A stretch of 64,000 bases of DNA from Plectrocnemia conspersa. Lineage: Eukaryota; Arthropoda; Insecta; Trichoptera; Polycentropodidae. Within the stretch, counting starts at the first letter, position 1; every line of letters begins with the position of its first letter. The stretch is from contig VTFK01000429.1 in the NCBI GenBank assembly GCA_009617715.1, forward strand, positions 62,001 to 126,000, given 5' to 3'. Under the pieces are notes generated by a model that worked only from the letters and a program-made list of their open reading frames with translations, did no database searches and was not told where the DNA came from. Below are positions 1 to 11,510 of the stretch, piece by piece. Both the position numbers and the translations under genes were made by a program.

Positions 1-1579
1 TATAAAAATAGATTACGAACGTGAGATAAGAGTTGCTATTATATTATATAACGCATATTTGTTGATTGACGTCAAATATGTTGAAGACTAATATCGAAAA
101 ACATAGCTAAGCCATGACGGAACTTGTCGAGTGGTCGCGTGATTTGAGTCTGGTTAGAGTGATAGGTTTAACGAGGGTCAGGTGCGCGAGATGTTAAGAT
201 TCGTATCGGCTGTTCTACAGGCTCTCATTTGAATATCACGAGTCACATACACTCGGTAACACAGGTGATTCAGCACAATCGAGGCAACACAAGATAGTTC
301 GTGTGAAAAATGCACAGGATGAATTGTTATGGAGCAACGTTTACGCATGGGTGAGGTCATATAGATGGTAGGTAGTATTATATTGCATATTGTAAAGTAT
401 GTAGCATGAAATCATAAAAACCAGGTCTTGAATTTAAATAATCGTATAATTTATTAATTTTTCAAAACATCCGGGAAGCATAATTTTCAATACATATTTT
501 ATTATCGAAGAAAAAATATATTCTTGTACCCAATAAGTTTTAATATTCAAATACTCATGTCGTTGTCTCACAAATGTGAAATATGAATATAGATCAGTGG
601 TCGTAAAATTTAATAATCAAGGTTACATTCGAAATATAAATTATATGACGAGCTAACTTAAATATTTTTATATTCAAATAAATGATTTCAATTATCAAGA
701 ACCTAATTTTTTTAAATAAAAAATATATTTTAATATGCTAACCTTGTAGACTTGAGTTTATCTGTATAGAATGCAAATGTTTTAATTGAGGCAGGATCAG
801 ATGATTGAGGTCGGTCGACGAGAGTTCACTCACCAACCGGCTAGATGTGGCTTTTTATATACGTCGGAATCCAGTAGTAGAGTGTAGAGCACTCCTTCCG
901 GTTCAAGAACCCCAGAATGAACCCATCTTGTATAGGAAAATCCAACCTATTTTATAGCAGACTTTCATCAATAATATTGCGCAATATTATTCTTTTACCC
1001 ATGGTCATGGTTCCTAAGCAAGTGCGATATTCATATTCCGAATTTTGAGCTTTTTCACGCTTTCATCACTCCTTGTAAGAGCAAATATTTTATTATCCCA
1101 GATTTTATAATAATATAATTAGTGACGTATTAAGAATGGGGTGTCATTTTTTTTGCGTGAGATTATCCGTTTCAGACTAGTTTATTTAATTAAATCCAGG
1201 AATATGTTAGTTTTTTGTCGCTCTATTGATCTCGCTTGATTATTGGAAGGGTCGATTAGATATGTAAGAATGTTTTATCTCTTTGTCTCAAATATATTAT
1301 ATTTTAATACCTTGCAATAATGGTTGTCAATTGTTAGTCCCGATTTTATTAAAATTTTGCAGTTCATTATCAAAAATTTAAGATATTTTCTCTAAGCTAA
1401 ATAATTAATTTTAATAAAGGTTTTTTTTGGGTGCGTTTTTTTTCTCAGTAAGTCAAAAAATTAAACACGGGGCTAGCATTTTTTTATTTGACAAGAGTGT
1501 TTGAAGCTTTTCAAAAAAAAAAAATCAGCCACGCTTTGAGTGCTTCGCAGAAATGCAGGAAGCACGTGATTTTTCGTAC
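1..1579. other. AT-rich sequence without a recognisable gene
   Basis: No exon, protein domain or RNA gene could be recognised. Open frames are short and have no family resemblance. A G+C-richer patch at about 790-940 holds a TATA-like run (852-861), but no initiator or downstream coding exon supports a promoter. A-runs and T-runs near 1430-1530 are low-complexity sequence. Confidence 0.6.
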
Positions 1580-1652
1580 GGACAGAATATCAGTCCGTAA
1601 CGTCTCAGACTTGTAGTTCTGAGGTAGCGGGTTCGAGCCCCGGCAGCGGCAC
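1580..1652 (+). repeat. tRNA-derived SINE head, copy 1
   Basis: The segment carries a good RNA polymerase III B box (GGTTCGAGCC, 1630-1639) followed by CCGGCAGCGGCAC. A possible anticodon-arm hairpin lies upstream (CTCAGA pairs with TCTGAG, about 1605-1622). It aligns over its whole length with 27091-27164, so it is a repeat and not a single tRNA gene. The A box is damaged here (ATCAGTCCG where the other copy has TAGCGTAGTCCG), and the ends do not form an acceptor stem. An A-rich stretch follows but no clear poly(A) tail or target-site duplication was seen. The parental tRNA cannot be named securely. Confidence 0.6.
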
Positions 1653-4090
1653 TCGAATTTTTATTTATAAAAAAATGCTATTAATAAAAAAAAATTTGGA
1701 TGATCGGACAACATACTGTCATGGACGCTTGCACCATAGAGGGATCAATTTTACCATACGAGCACCGCAACATAAAGGGATCAATTACCACAATACCGTC
1801 GCTGCCACACCAACCAAAACTCTTTCACAGACAATATCCCTCCGCCAGCTTCTCCGCCACTGTTCGGAGAAAACATCTCGCCTATCATAGTCTGTCGCAA
1901 TATGTAATATAATCTAATAAATTAGTTTCTATCTGCGTTTTACTGTCTGCAGAGTCACACCCCAAAGGGTTAAAATCTAATTGAAAATCAGGCGGATATT
2001 ATGAATATTGGAATATTCGATTGAGAACCCTACATGTATCATCTTTTGAAACTGGTTTTTAATTTTTAAGAACATAAAGGACTTTGCCTCCTTTAGGTCA
2101 GTTTTGTTTCGGTTTTGTATTAAAGAACCTCAAAATTAAAATTTTGAATGGTCGAGAATAAAATTAATTTACGACCAAAGGAAGTAATGCAACTACTGCG
2201 ACTAAAAATATATGTTTAATTTACGGTGATGTGGTAAAAACTTGTCGTTTTGGTTTAAGTATTGCTCTGAAAACTTATCCTTGGACGATAAGCTACACGC
2301 TAGACGAAGTTATTAACGAACATTCAAGGCTATGATGGATGCTGGATGCAGACCCACGACTGACCTCAATAGATAAAAATTGAATGTCAAATCAAGTATT
2401 ATAAGACATCTCCGTAAACTGTAAATGGTGTCAAAGTGCAACGTTTGAGTACCGCATAATTTGTCCCAGAATAATTTAATGGATATGCGGAATATATGCG
2501 AATCAGTGATCGCAAGACAAAATAAAATAAAAGGTGCGGAAATGTGGGTTATGTACTTTAATATTACACGAAGATATGTTTTTAACTACTTGAACCTTAT
2601 TTAGTATATTACTTTATTATTAAAAATAAAAAAAAAAGTTTTTTTTTTAAAGTTTTTTTTTTAAAAAAAAGTTTTTTTTCTATAATGTATTTTTTAACAC
2701 TTATAATATTATATATTTGACTAAGAGCACTTATGGAATCAACTTAAGTGGAGAAATAATTTTGGCCGCCCAGATCGGGCAAATACCCCACAGTGCGTCG
2801 TTGTCGTCACTGTTTCTAAATATTTAGATACATAAATGTCAGTTGATAATTACGAATTATTGCTCCAAAATTTACTTTATTATACCCGATCTGATATTAA
2901 CATATTTACAAGATAGTTTATTTTTATTATATTTTCGTTTTTGATTAACTTGGCTTTTACTACATAATTTATTATAGCGACATTATCGATCAGCAAATTA
3001 CCACAATATAATCAAATGACATTTCAGTCACCATTTTATTTACATAAATCTATAAAAAACATAGATCCCCCCCTCTCACATACACACACACACCCAGTCT
3101 AATATAAATCGTGGACAATACGCGTTTAATTGCCATGCACTTTGCGAGAGCCAAGAGCTAAACTTGGGGCGCGTTCACACAAATTTGTAGAGGCGCAGCG
3201 ACCAGGGTTCGACTGATTTACATACATGATTATAATCTGATCGCCACGTATGATCCATAATATGAATACCCATTGAGTAAATAATCGAGGATAGGTGTAT
3301 CAGGTATGCAAATGGAAACTGACACTGTCTAGGGCCGTTGTGCAACTATACTGATTATTATTAGGTACATGCATATCTAATATAGATACCATGGATATAA
3401 CGATTGCTGTAAATCTCAGTATGAGACCCATCCATAATGTTAGAGTTTCTCTCGTACCCAATAAAAATGCATATGTGATGTGAAAAGAAATTTCTATCAT
3501 GATTAATTTTTTATGAATATAAATACTATATATATTTACATTATCACAGTTACATAGCAAGTTTTAAATTAATAAGCAATTTATTTATCTTGCCATTGTT
3601 AATTGTTGCGGCGCGTATATTTATAGTACTAATTAATGTCTTAAGACACAGGCAGTATATTTAATATATATAATATTAAACTTCAAAGGTTCACGCACTT
3701 CGTTGAATAAAAACTACTTTGCAATCAATATTAACCCATTACTTTTCCCACTTAACCAATCGCCTGCATCTCGCGAAGAACGGTACATAGTCATAAACGT
3801 AAACCTTTAAGCTGGCATAACACTATAAAGTCGGTAAATAAAAAGTTCAAGCGATAAAATACAATCCGTTGGGTAAAACGAACCTATATTAAAGGTCATA
3901 CGGAAAAGTTTAAAGACTGATAAGTTTATTACTAAAAAACTGTTCTTGCATTAAAACACTATTTTATACATTTTAATGTTTTTGTTTATATAAAGACCAT
4001 GTTTTATGTGAATATAATGCCAGATTCACTAAGAATCACTTCGTATTCAAATAATATTAATATATTACTGAAATATAATATATGGAAAAC
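1653..4090. other. AT-rich sequence with low-complexity tracts and a weak inverted repeat
   Basis: No gene was recognised. Items present: CCAAAGGG directly before TTAA at 1970-1973, resembling a piggyBac-type terminus without a visible partner; alternating A-runs and T-runs at 2621-2690; a short CA microsatellite at 3081-3095; and an inverted repeat, CAGATCGGG (2771-2779) against CCCGATCTG (2885-2893), that could be a tiny foldback or a decayed MITE. Confidence 0.5.
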
Positions 4091-4532
4091 TTAACCCTTT
4101 GAGTAGTAAGTTAATTTGTTAACATTTGTTAATTTGTTAGTAAACAAGTAGAGTTAATTTTACGTATATTTTTATAATTATTTCTGAGGTTATTTGCTAT
4201 TATTTAATATTGCATTTATAGTAAATAATATTAAAAAATAGTGATTCTATTAGTTTTATTACTTTGATTTATTTTACTATTTTTTTGTATTAATATGTTA
4301 TAATTGATTTTTTTATTTCAATACAGAGGCTTTAAATATTTTTTATAAAATATTTTTCATTATGTTAATTTATTTTGTAATTTATTGATATTATTTTGTA
4401 TAGAAGTCATTCACAAAAATTTTATATAATTTAATAGTTTCTTATTTCTTCAGTTATATATGTAAATATATACCTCAAAACAGTGAAAGATCAACCACCG
4501 TACATGTACGGCGATACTCCTCAAAGGGTTAA
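4091..4532. mobile_element. piggyBac-type MITE, copy 1, TTAA flanks
   Basis: The element is flanked on both sides by TTAA (4091-4094 and 4529-4532), the target duplicated by piggyBac transposases. Its ends are inverted: CCCTTTGAGTAGTA at the left, and the right end read on the other strand gives CCCTTTGAGGAGTA. The 434-bp interior is AT-rich and has no coding capacity. Just inside the right end is a 14-bp perfect palindrome, CCGTACATGTACGG (4498-4511). A diverged relative with the same palindrome and interior order lies at about 33830-34262. Assignment to piggyBac rests on TTAA plus the CCC start and is strong for the superfamily, not for a named family. Confidence 0.85.
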
Positions 4533-4849
4533 GGCTTATCATTTTATTTATTTTATTTATTTAAAATAATATATATTGAGTCTTCAATAAAAAATCATCG
4601 TACTTTCGGATTTTAGGACCCCTTCATGCGACTTTATCTACCAGTAAGGTAGCAGTGAGATAAATAACATAGGTGTGCGTATCGGGTGGCGATGTCGAAT
4701 GCGTGAATTGAAGTGTTTGTGGGGACAACGGTAAACAACCACTATAATACAAATATACAATTACAATTATGAAGGTTTCAACTACCTGCAAAATTAATTA
4801 AGAGATCATTCTAACGACTATTTCAGACCAATGAAAATAAATATGAACT
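4533..4849. other. AT-rich spacer
   Basis: Contains a TTTTATTTA simple repeat near 4540-4562 and otherwise nothing recognisable. Confidence 0.5.
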
Positions 4850-5068
4850 TAGAAAAGGCTTTACTTTTGAAAAGTTCCATTTTGTGTGAAATATTTTAAT
4901 TAGGCATTAAAAATATATACATGAAAATTAGTCATGTTTCCTTTGCTGCTCAGTGTTGCCATTTCTAGTCCAGATCAAAAGCAATAAACGCTTGATTATC
5001 AAGCGTTTAAGGCTTTTTATAACAATATTACGAGTGAGAATCAAATAAAGCAAATATAAACCGAATGT

Positions 5069-5697
5069 GACCAATAGGAGAGCGCAAAAAACAATTATTA
5101 CTTCTCGAAAGTAAAAAATCCACGTCAAAAGCAATAAAATTGTGCTATCGCCGTCGCAGTGGGAACGATCGGTTATCAAGCACTCATATTACGACTTTTT
5201 ATAATAATATTACAAATTTAATGTGGAACATATAAATCGAATTTTGACCAATAGGAGAGCGCAAAAAAATATTACTTCTCAAAAGTAAAAAATCCACGTC
5301 AAAAGCAATAAAATTGTGCCGTTGCCGTCGCAGTGGAAACGATCAGTTATCAAGCACTCATACTACGACTTTTTATAATTTTATTACAAATTTAATGTGG
5401 AACATATAAACCTAATTTTGACCAATAGGAGAGCGCAAAAAAAAAATACTTCTCAAAAGTAAAAAATCCATGTCAAAAGCAATAAAATTGTGCCGTTGCG
5501 TCGCAGTGGGAACAATCGATTATCAAGCACTCATACTACGACTTTTATAATAATATTACAAATTTAATGTGGAACATATAAACCGAATTTTGACCAATAG
5601 GAGAGCGCAAAAAACAATTATCACTTCTCAGAAGTCAAAAATCCACGTCAAAAGCAATAAAATCGTGTCGGTGCCGTCGCAGTGGGAACGCTCGTTA
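5069..5697 (+). repeat. Tandem array, unit about 172-177 bp, inside the foldback element
   Basis: Units start at GACCAATAGG: 5069, 5246, 5420 and 5592, the last cut off at the palindrome centre. A partial earlier unit lies at about 4977-5068. Each unit contains GACCAATAGGAGAGCGC, an ACTTCTCNNAAGTNAAAAATCC block, AAAAGCAATAAAAT, the GC-rich CCGTCGCAGTGGGAACG, and a TTTTTATAATAATATTAC segment. The units are very similar, so the amplification looks fairly recent. The CCAAT pentamer in each unit could be a chance match to a CCAAT box. Confidence 0.85.
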
Positions 5698-5806
5698 CCG
5701 AGCGTTCCCACTGCGACGGCACCGACAAATTGCTTTTGACGTGAATTTTTGCCTTCTGAAAAGTGATAATTGTTTTTGCGCTCTCCTATTGACCAAAATT
5801 CGGTTT
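5580..5806. repeat. Long palindrome, foldback centre, copy 1
   Basis: Arms run from about 5580 to 5694 and from 5699 to 5806 around the 4-base loop TTAC. The innermost 27 bp on each side (ending GGGAACGCTCG) are perfectly complementary; further out there are scattered mismatches. As single-stranded DNA or RNA this would form a hairpin with a stem of about 110 bp. Confidence 0.9.
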
Positions 5807-5915
5807 GAATATACTTTGATCAGCCATGTTATATTAGAAGTCCATAGAAGTATCGGTAAGAATAGCTTTCATATTTTTAAAACATAGTGCAATATGAAAT
5901 GCAGACAAACTATGG

Positions 5916-8900
5916 ATCAGTATGCGGCAATTTTTCCCTTTCCCCCCCCCCTCACTTTCGGCAAATCTGGGTATGTCCAAAAAGCAATGAAATTACCCTG
6001 CCAACATTTTCATCTGCGATTCGCCAAAGCAGTCTCGAACCAGGAATATAAAATCTAATAGCAAAGTTAGAATAGCAGGTATTTGCAGCCAAGTAGTCTT
6101 CGCTGGAGTGTCGAGTTGATTTATTGTCGGTTAAATGAACGGTTTCTTTCAAAGTCTGGAAATTGAGTAGTAAAATAACATATTTCGTGTTGAGTTTTAT
6201 TTTTTTGTTTCTTTTATTTCTTTTTCCATATTGATCCGACATAGTTTTAATCTCTATGAAAAATGATATATTTAGAGTTTAATTCTTGCAATAGTATTTT
6301 ACTATGCTGTTTTTTTTTTTGGCTTGATAAATTTTATTATAAAATAATTTATTACCTTGTTAGATTTGACTTAAAATTTTATTTTATTAATAAAACTATA
6401 ATATAATATGTATTCGTTAATTAAAAAAAAATATAATCACTTATATTGCTCATGTCTAATTAATGTCAGTGCCCAAATGGAAATCATTTACATGACAATA
6501 CTATATTTTTTTCTGCAGTACATAAACCCACAATGTTTTGAATATAATTTATATAACAATTTATATTTATTTTTAATATAAAAATATTTAACTGATTGAT
6601 TTATATGATGTTTTTTATAACACATCAGTTCAAATTAAACAAGAATAATGTTTATACCACTTAAGCTCTTTTTGAGCATTATATTATATTTTACTATTAC
6701 ATTAAAAAAATAAAAATAAAATTATTTCACTATATAAGATATTAGCTGCCAAATTGTTAAGTTTTAAAAGTATTATATTTTATTATTATTCTGTGAAATT
6801 TATTCCAAAATTATATTAGTCTGGCAACTTTTATGCCCCGGCAAGTAAACCGAGTCGATTCTACACTTGCGCATAATTAAACCATTTACACGTGAATTTT
6901 CGCCTTAAACCTGTTTTGACACAACTTGTCAAATCAAAAGTAACACTTTTTTTTTTTCCTTCAATTTCCGCGTATTCCAAACACGTTACGAGGTACGTCG
7001 CATGTGTATGTAATATTATTTTTGCCTTCGCCAGACACACAGGCGACTCGGCTCATTACGGATTCCGTCGATAGGCTTTGATCTTCGATGTTCAACACGG
7101 CCATAAAACGAAAATTTGAAAGTTTATCGCTTTTCTAAAATATTTATCAAAAATAACCATAAAAAACGTCTCTTGCATAACGCGTCCTCGCATAACTCAT
7201 TTCGGTAAGGCGACACTGCGCGAAAAGGTTAAAAATATGTCGTAAATTATGCTTTAATTTGAATTTCGCATAAAAACCATATTTGTATTATAATACGTTG
7301 TGAAGTAGCATTAGGGTATTTTTTGCAATTTATTACTTAACTGTGAATTTCTTGATTTATTATATTTAACATCGATTATGTATATTTTTACGATAATAAA
7401 ACAATGAGTAATTGTCTTACTGTTAACATTAAACTCCAAATTACATTATTATATAATTGAAACATCAATGTTTAAAATTTATTAAAAATTGCATCAGATT
7501 GTTCATCGCATCATAAAATGTATAGAAGCATGTTATATCAACGATAACCGAAGATTTATATCGAAAAATTGATTAATTAACAATGTAAATTTTATGATGG
7601 GTTTTTTATCGTGATCCTATTAAAGTTTACGGGCTATTAATTGCTCAACAAATAAATAAATCATATTTAATATACCTTCATAACAATAAAACTATTATAT
7701 TTACGTCGTAGATTGAGATCGCCGCTTTACGATTGGGAGTTTTAATTTTCACATCGTATTTTTCTTATAAGATATTATAAAGATGAAGTTGTTGATGCGA
7801 TATTCGAATAATTTCGATGATGTAATCGCAATTCACATTTCATGTGACAAATTGGTTTTATATCGACGCTATGAAATATTTATTATTATTAGAAACGATA
7901 CAAATATCATTTCTAAAGACATATGGATATTTTTCTGTCTGACAAACAAAATAAGTTCATCTTAATATGATTCACATACTTCTCGTCTATACCTGGTGAA
8001 CTATATTTTTTGCCTCGGAACACGCTCGTATTTTTTTGTAATCCATTTTTGAAAACTTAAATAAACAATAAGCGAAATATCTGGATAGATAATTATCTAT
8101 CATATTTCTTACGTTTTAATTTTATTTTATTGTTCGTAAATTATTAAAACAATTATATATTTGTTCTAATTCTTTACTTCAGAAATGATATTCAGTAAAA
8201 GAACATCTTAGATTTATTTATAATTAATAAACTGTAAATAATTTGTGTTTCCTGTTTCATTTTTTTAATACTGCATTTAAATTATTGTCAAGCTTTTTAA
8301 GTTTAATTTGCTGAATTTTATAAGCTTGTTAAATATATAGATCAATATTTAAAATTTTATTTTTAAGTTACTAACTAACTATAAAATCTGAAAATAAATC
8401 ATAAAAATATTATAGTTTATTATCAAGTTTTGAAACATTATTTCTTGTGCGAAGCATATAATACCAACCAACATAATATACATTTATCACATTTATTTGC
8501 AGTTTAAAACAGTTTAAAAAAAACTGGAAGTGCTCTGAAATGACTTCGCGTTGAAAGGGTTAAAAAAATGTTCTTGACTATGTAAAACGGTTGGATTCAC
8601 CGTTATAGACTATGGCAAAATTATTCCTATTTCTACGCAAGTCACTTATATTGTGGTATTACAATGAATTAAAATGTATTAATTTAATTTTTATATAAAT
8701 AATGTTTGTCAACACACTAAAAATACAAAAAAAAATAGCTTCGTAAAAAAATAGTATTTAGATATTCAGTTTGAATCATATTAGATCGAAATTATTATTA
8801 TTATTATCCGTATAACTATTGTTAAATTTATTGACAATACATAAAACTTTATACAAATTTAAAATAAGTACACCTTTAATTGAAAGTCCTTATATGTAAT

Positions 8901-10280
8901 ATGAGTTTATTTTCTAATTTCAATATCTATTTTAATTTTATGCTCAAAGAGAATTTCTCTTGAAATGAGTAATTATGTAGTGTTTTTTATTTTACTTTTA
9001 ATCTCAACCTCAAAAACCTGTCTATATCATTTGTCGCCCAGCTTTACCCATAAATCACACGGGCGTTATTGTCACGTGTGGCAGACAACCGCGGAACAAT
9101 GGCCGCAATTAAAGCGCATTATTTGCAAATTGCATTTGTGGAATAATAATTAGAAGGTGCACTCGTTCGCCAACGACCCTCCTCCTTTGCTCAGGTCCAC
9201 CCACGCTAAAGTCCTACGAGAGGTGGAGGAGTACCTGCCAGGACCTCCTTCTAACTTCTAGCTGCTGCCCGATATCAAAACACACTCTCTGGTGTATAAA
9301 TTTTGTCCGGGCTCTAGTTGCGAAACAACGAGGTTGTCGGATCCGTAACGAGGCAGGTGGTTTTGCGCTTAAATGGTTAACAGTCAAAATGCTATACAGG
9401 CAGGATTTCCAAGTTGGGTATATGTATCAAAATGGCACGTGCTCGATGAACTTCAATAAACTTTTAAGACAATGAAATGTATAAATTCTATGTAATATTT
9501 TAAATAATTTTAAAACGATAAGAATATTGATTATTGGATTATAAATTCAGTGCAATATCGCTTCTTTGAGCTATTTTCATTGGAAAATTAATATCATCCA
9601 AATCAAAACAGATTATTTTCACAAAATGTGGACAAACTTTGCCATCACCACATATAAGTTAAAAAGGCAGTAAAGTAAAATAAAAAACAAGCGATAAATA
9701 TATGGGCTTACACCTGGAGTCTGAGCTAAATTTAATAAATATATTTCGAAGATTACCCGCACAAAATAATTGTGAGATTTCCTCAATTTAGGGCTCACAA
9801 ACTGTGAACATCACTTCTTCCTCAATTATAAGACTGAGAGCTACACTTTTTCTGTTGAACTGAGACAAATATCAAGATGCACTACTAATCGGTTGACGAA
9901 AAATTAATCTGTTCGTCGACTGACTTTAGTCAGCTGATCCAGTCTTTACTAAATGAACCACAACTTGGATAACATATACCGCTCACTGACTTTAATTTTT
10001 ACCCCGATGCTGATGCAGAAATTATCGACCAATTTCGACTTAATGAAACTATTGCGAGAAGGAACAATCAATTATTGTCGATTTCGTAATTTACCATTAA
10101 TTTTTTGAGGTTTTGTAACCCTACTTTGTAGCCAGTAAGACTTATTAGAGATTATATTTACATATGTTGCGACAAACAATAAATGGCGATATATTTTCTC
10201 CAAAAGTGGTAGAAAAGCTGGCGGAGGGATGATGTCAGTGGACGATCTTTAGAGTTCTGACTGGTGTGGCAACAACAGTA
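5916..10280. other. AT-rich sequence, no gene recognised
   Basis: No coding exon could be supported. Items present: a C9 run at 5942-5950; GAAAGGG before TTAA at 8560-8563, resembling a piggyBac-type end; ATT trinucleotide repeats near 8791-8806; and a G+C-richer patch at 9160-9360 containing CTACGAGAGGTGG, which is also found at 45610 and in related form at 49200, so it is probably a fragment of a dispersed repeat. The remainder is AT-rich and looks single-copy within the window. Confidence 0.5.
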
Positions 10281-11510
10281 TACAGTAAGTTCTCGACTTA
10301 CGCGGTTAATTCGTTCCAGAAAAATTCGCGTAAGTCGAAAATCGCGTAAGTAGAGGAATACTCATCCGATATGTATTAAATATTAATACATTCCCCCAAT
10401 CATCCGAACGATACTTAAAATAACTAAATGCCATCTTCTTGTATGTATACATTAGGTTAAAATGAAAATAAAAGCATTATAAAAATGTATTCTATGTGTA
10501 AAATATCTACATACATTATAATCTTAACTTTTTTTACAAAATAAAATGAGAAACATAAAAATAATATTTATATATACATATTCATTAAAATATCATGTCA
10601 AAATGTCTATACTATTCCATTTCAATATCTTTAGGTGTTGGATTTCTTTTATCTAATAAGAAACCGTACTTATCCAGTGAAGATTGTACACTAGATCTTT
10701 TTTTTTTTCTCATAATATATATTTTATAACAGGAAATAGCGTCATGAACTGCTTTATTGGCTTTCTCAAACCGATCAATGTCGGGATCTTGTGCTTTTAA
10801 ACCAGCCATTCTTTGGTCTATCAAATTGAGGCATTCTTTCATTTTTTGTACTCAAATTCTTTTGTTTCTTTGACTTCCTCCTCCGAATCACCGCCGTTGT
10901 TTCTATATTCTTCAAGTTCTATTAAATCTTCATTGTTTAATTCCACTCTATGACTTTCTAACAATTCAATGAAATCATTTTCATTTAGATTTAAATTTAA
11001 TTGGTTTGTCATTTCAACAAGATCATTAATTATGTTATCTTCCTGCATGGGGTCTTCAACAACTTCAAAAAATTGAGGAGTAAGCTTCTTCCAAACGTTT
11101 TTCATGGTAGACTTTACAATTTCATTCCAGGCAACACCAATATTTTTAACAGCTTCATAAATATTGTGTTCTTTCCAAAACTGTGTCAGTGATATACTGT
11201 TTGCCCTTCAGTTACCTTTGTGGCATTTCTAAAAATTGTCCTTTAATAATATTTTTTAAAGCTTTGTATTAGACCTTGATCCATAGGTTGTATAATATTA
11301 TAGAGGTCGTATTTGGGGGCAAAAATGCTATTTTGATATGTTCGTGATCACACGGTGGATGTCCCGGTGCATTATCAACCAGGAACAAAAATTTACGCGC
11401 AAATCTATATCAACATCGATATTATAACAAATTTTAAATTTTCGAAATTTTTAACCGCGTAACTACGAATCCGCGTAAGTAGATACCGCGTAACTCGAGA
11501 ACCTACTGTA
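10281..11510 (-). mobile_element. Tigger (pogo group) DNA transposon, internally deleted
   Basis: Inverted ends CAGTAAGTTCTCGACTTACG (left, from 10283) and, on the other strand at the right, CAGTAGGTTCTCGAGTTACG (ending 11508) are flanked by TA on both sides, the Tc1/mariner/pogo target. The motif TTACGCG or GCGTAAGT recurs inside both ends (10297-10350 and 11453-11492), as expected for transposase binding sites. The element carries the C-terminal half of a TIGD1-like transposase on the minus strand. With a length of about 1.23 kb against about 2.4 kb for full Tigger elements, the N-terminal DNA-binding and first catalytic segments are missing. Confidence 0.9.
10612..11405 (-). pseudogene. 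Tigger transposase, C-terminal fragment, frameshifted
   Basis: Read on the minus strand, the segment opens with FLFLVDNAPGHP, which holds the second catalytic aspartate of the pogo/Tigger DDE domain, then FLPPNTTSII and, after a frameshift near 11295, IQPMDQGLIQSFKKYY with the third acidic residue. A stop follows at about 11250 and further frame changes lead into the acidic tail conserved in TIGD1-type proteins (ESHRVELNNEDLIELEEYR, about 10910-10970). The C-terminus is open at 10612-10842 (LKAQDPDIDRFEKANKAVHD). CENP-B-type helix-turn-helix domains and the first catalytic aspartate are absent. Cut-and-paste activity is therefore not possible from this copy. The homology call is secure; the exact family is not. 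Confidence 0.88.

Larger units (their letters stand above)
4850..5915. mobile_element. Foldback element, copy 1, with tandemly amplified left arm
   Basis: A long imperfect palindrome is centred at 5695-5698. To its left the arm is repeated in tandem (5069, 5246, 5420, 5592); to its right there is a single inverted arm. Outer sequences on both sides match, in reverse orientation, the outer sequences of the element at about 44870-45425. Examples are the left-side text around 4936-5068 against 45195-45360, and the right-side text 5800-5915 against 44885-45015. Shared outer sequence at two loci in opposite orientations shows a dispersed mobile unit of roughly 0.5 kb in its simple form. It has no open frame of note. 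Ends and target-site duplication could not be fixed, so the boundaries are approximate. It resembles foldback or long-hairpin MITEs; no superfamily could be assigned. Confidence 0.7.

Noticed and set aside
852..861. TATA box of a host promoter
   Set aside because: A+T-rich DNA contains many such words; no initiator, exon or conservation evidence supports it.
1580..1652. Functional tRNA gene
   Set aside because: The A box is damaged, the acceptor stem does not pair, and a second related copy exists at 27091.
2621..2690. Alternating A- and T-runs as a hairpin terminator
   Set aside because: Simple-sequence slippage explains it and there is no gene upstream.
5069..5697. Direct repeats resembling a CRISPR-like array
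   Set aside because: Units are contiguous, 172-177 bp long and part of a eukaryotic foldback element; no spacers or cas genes exist.
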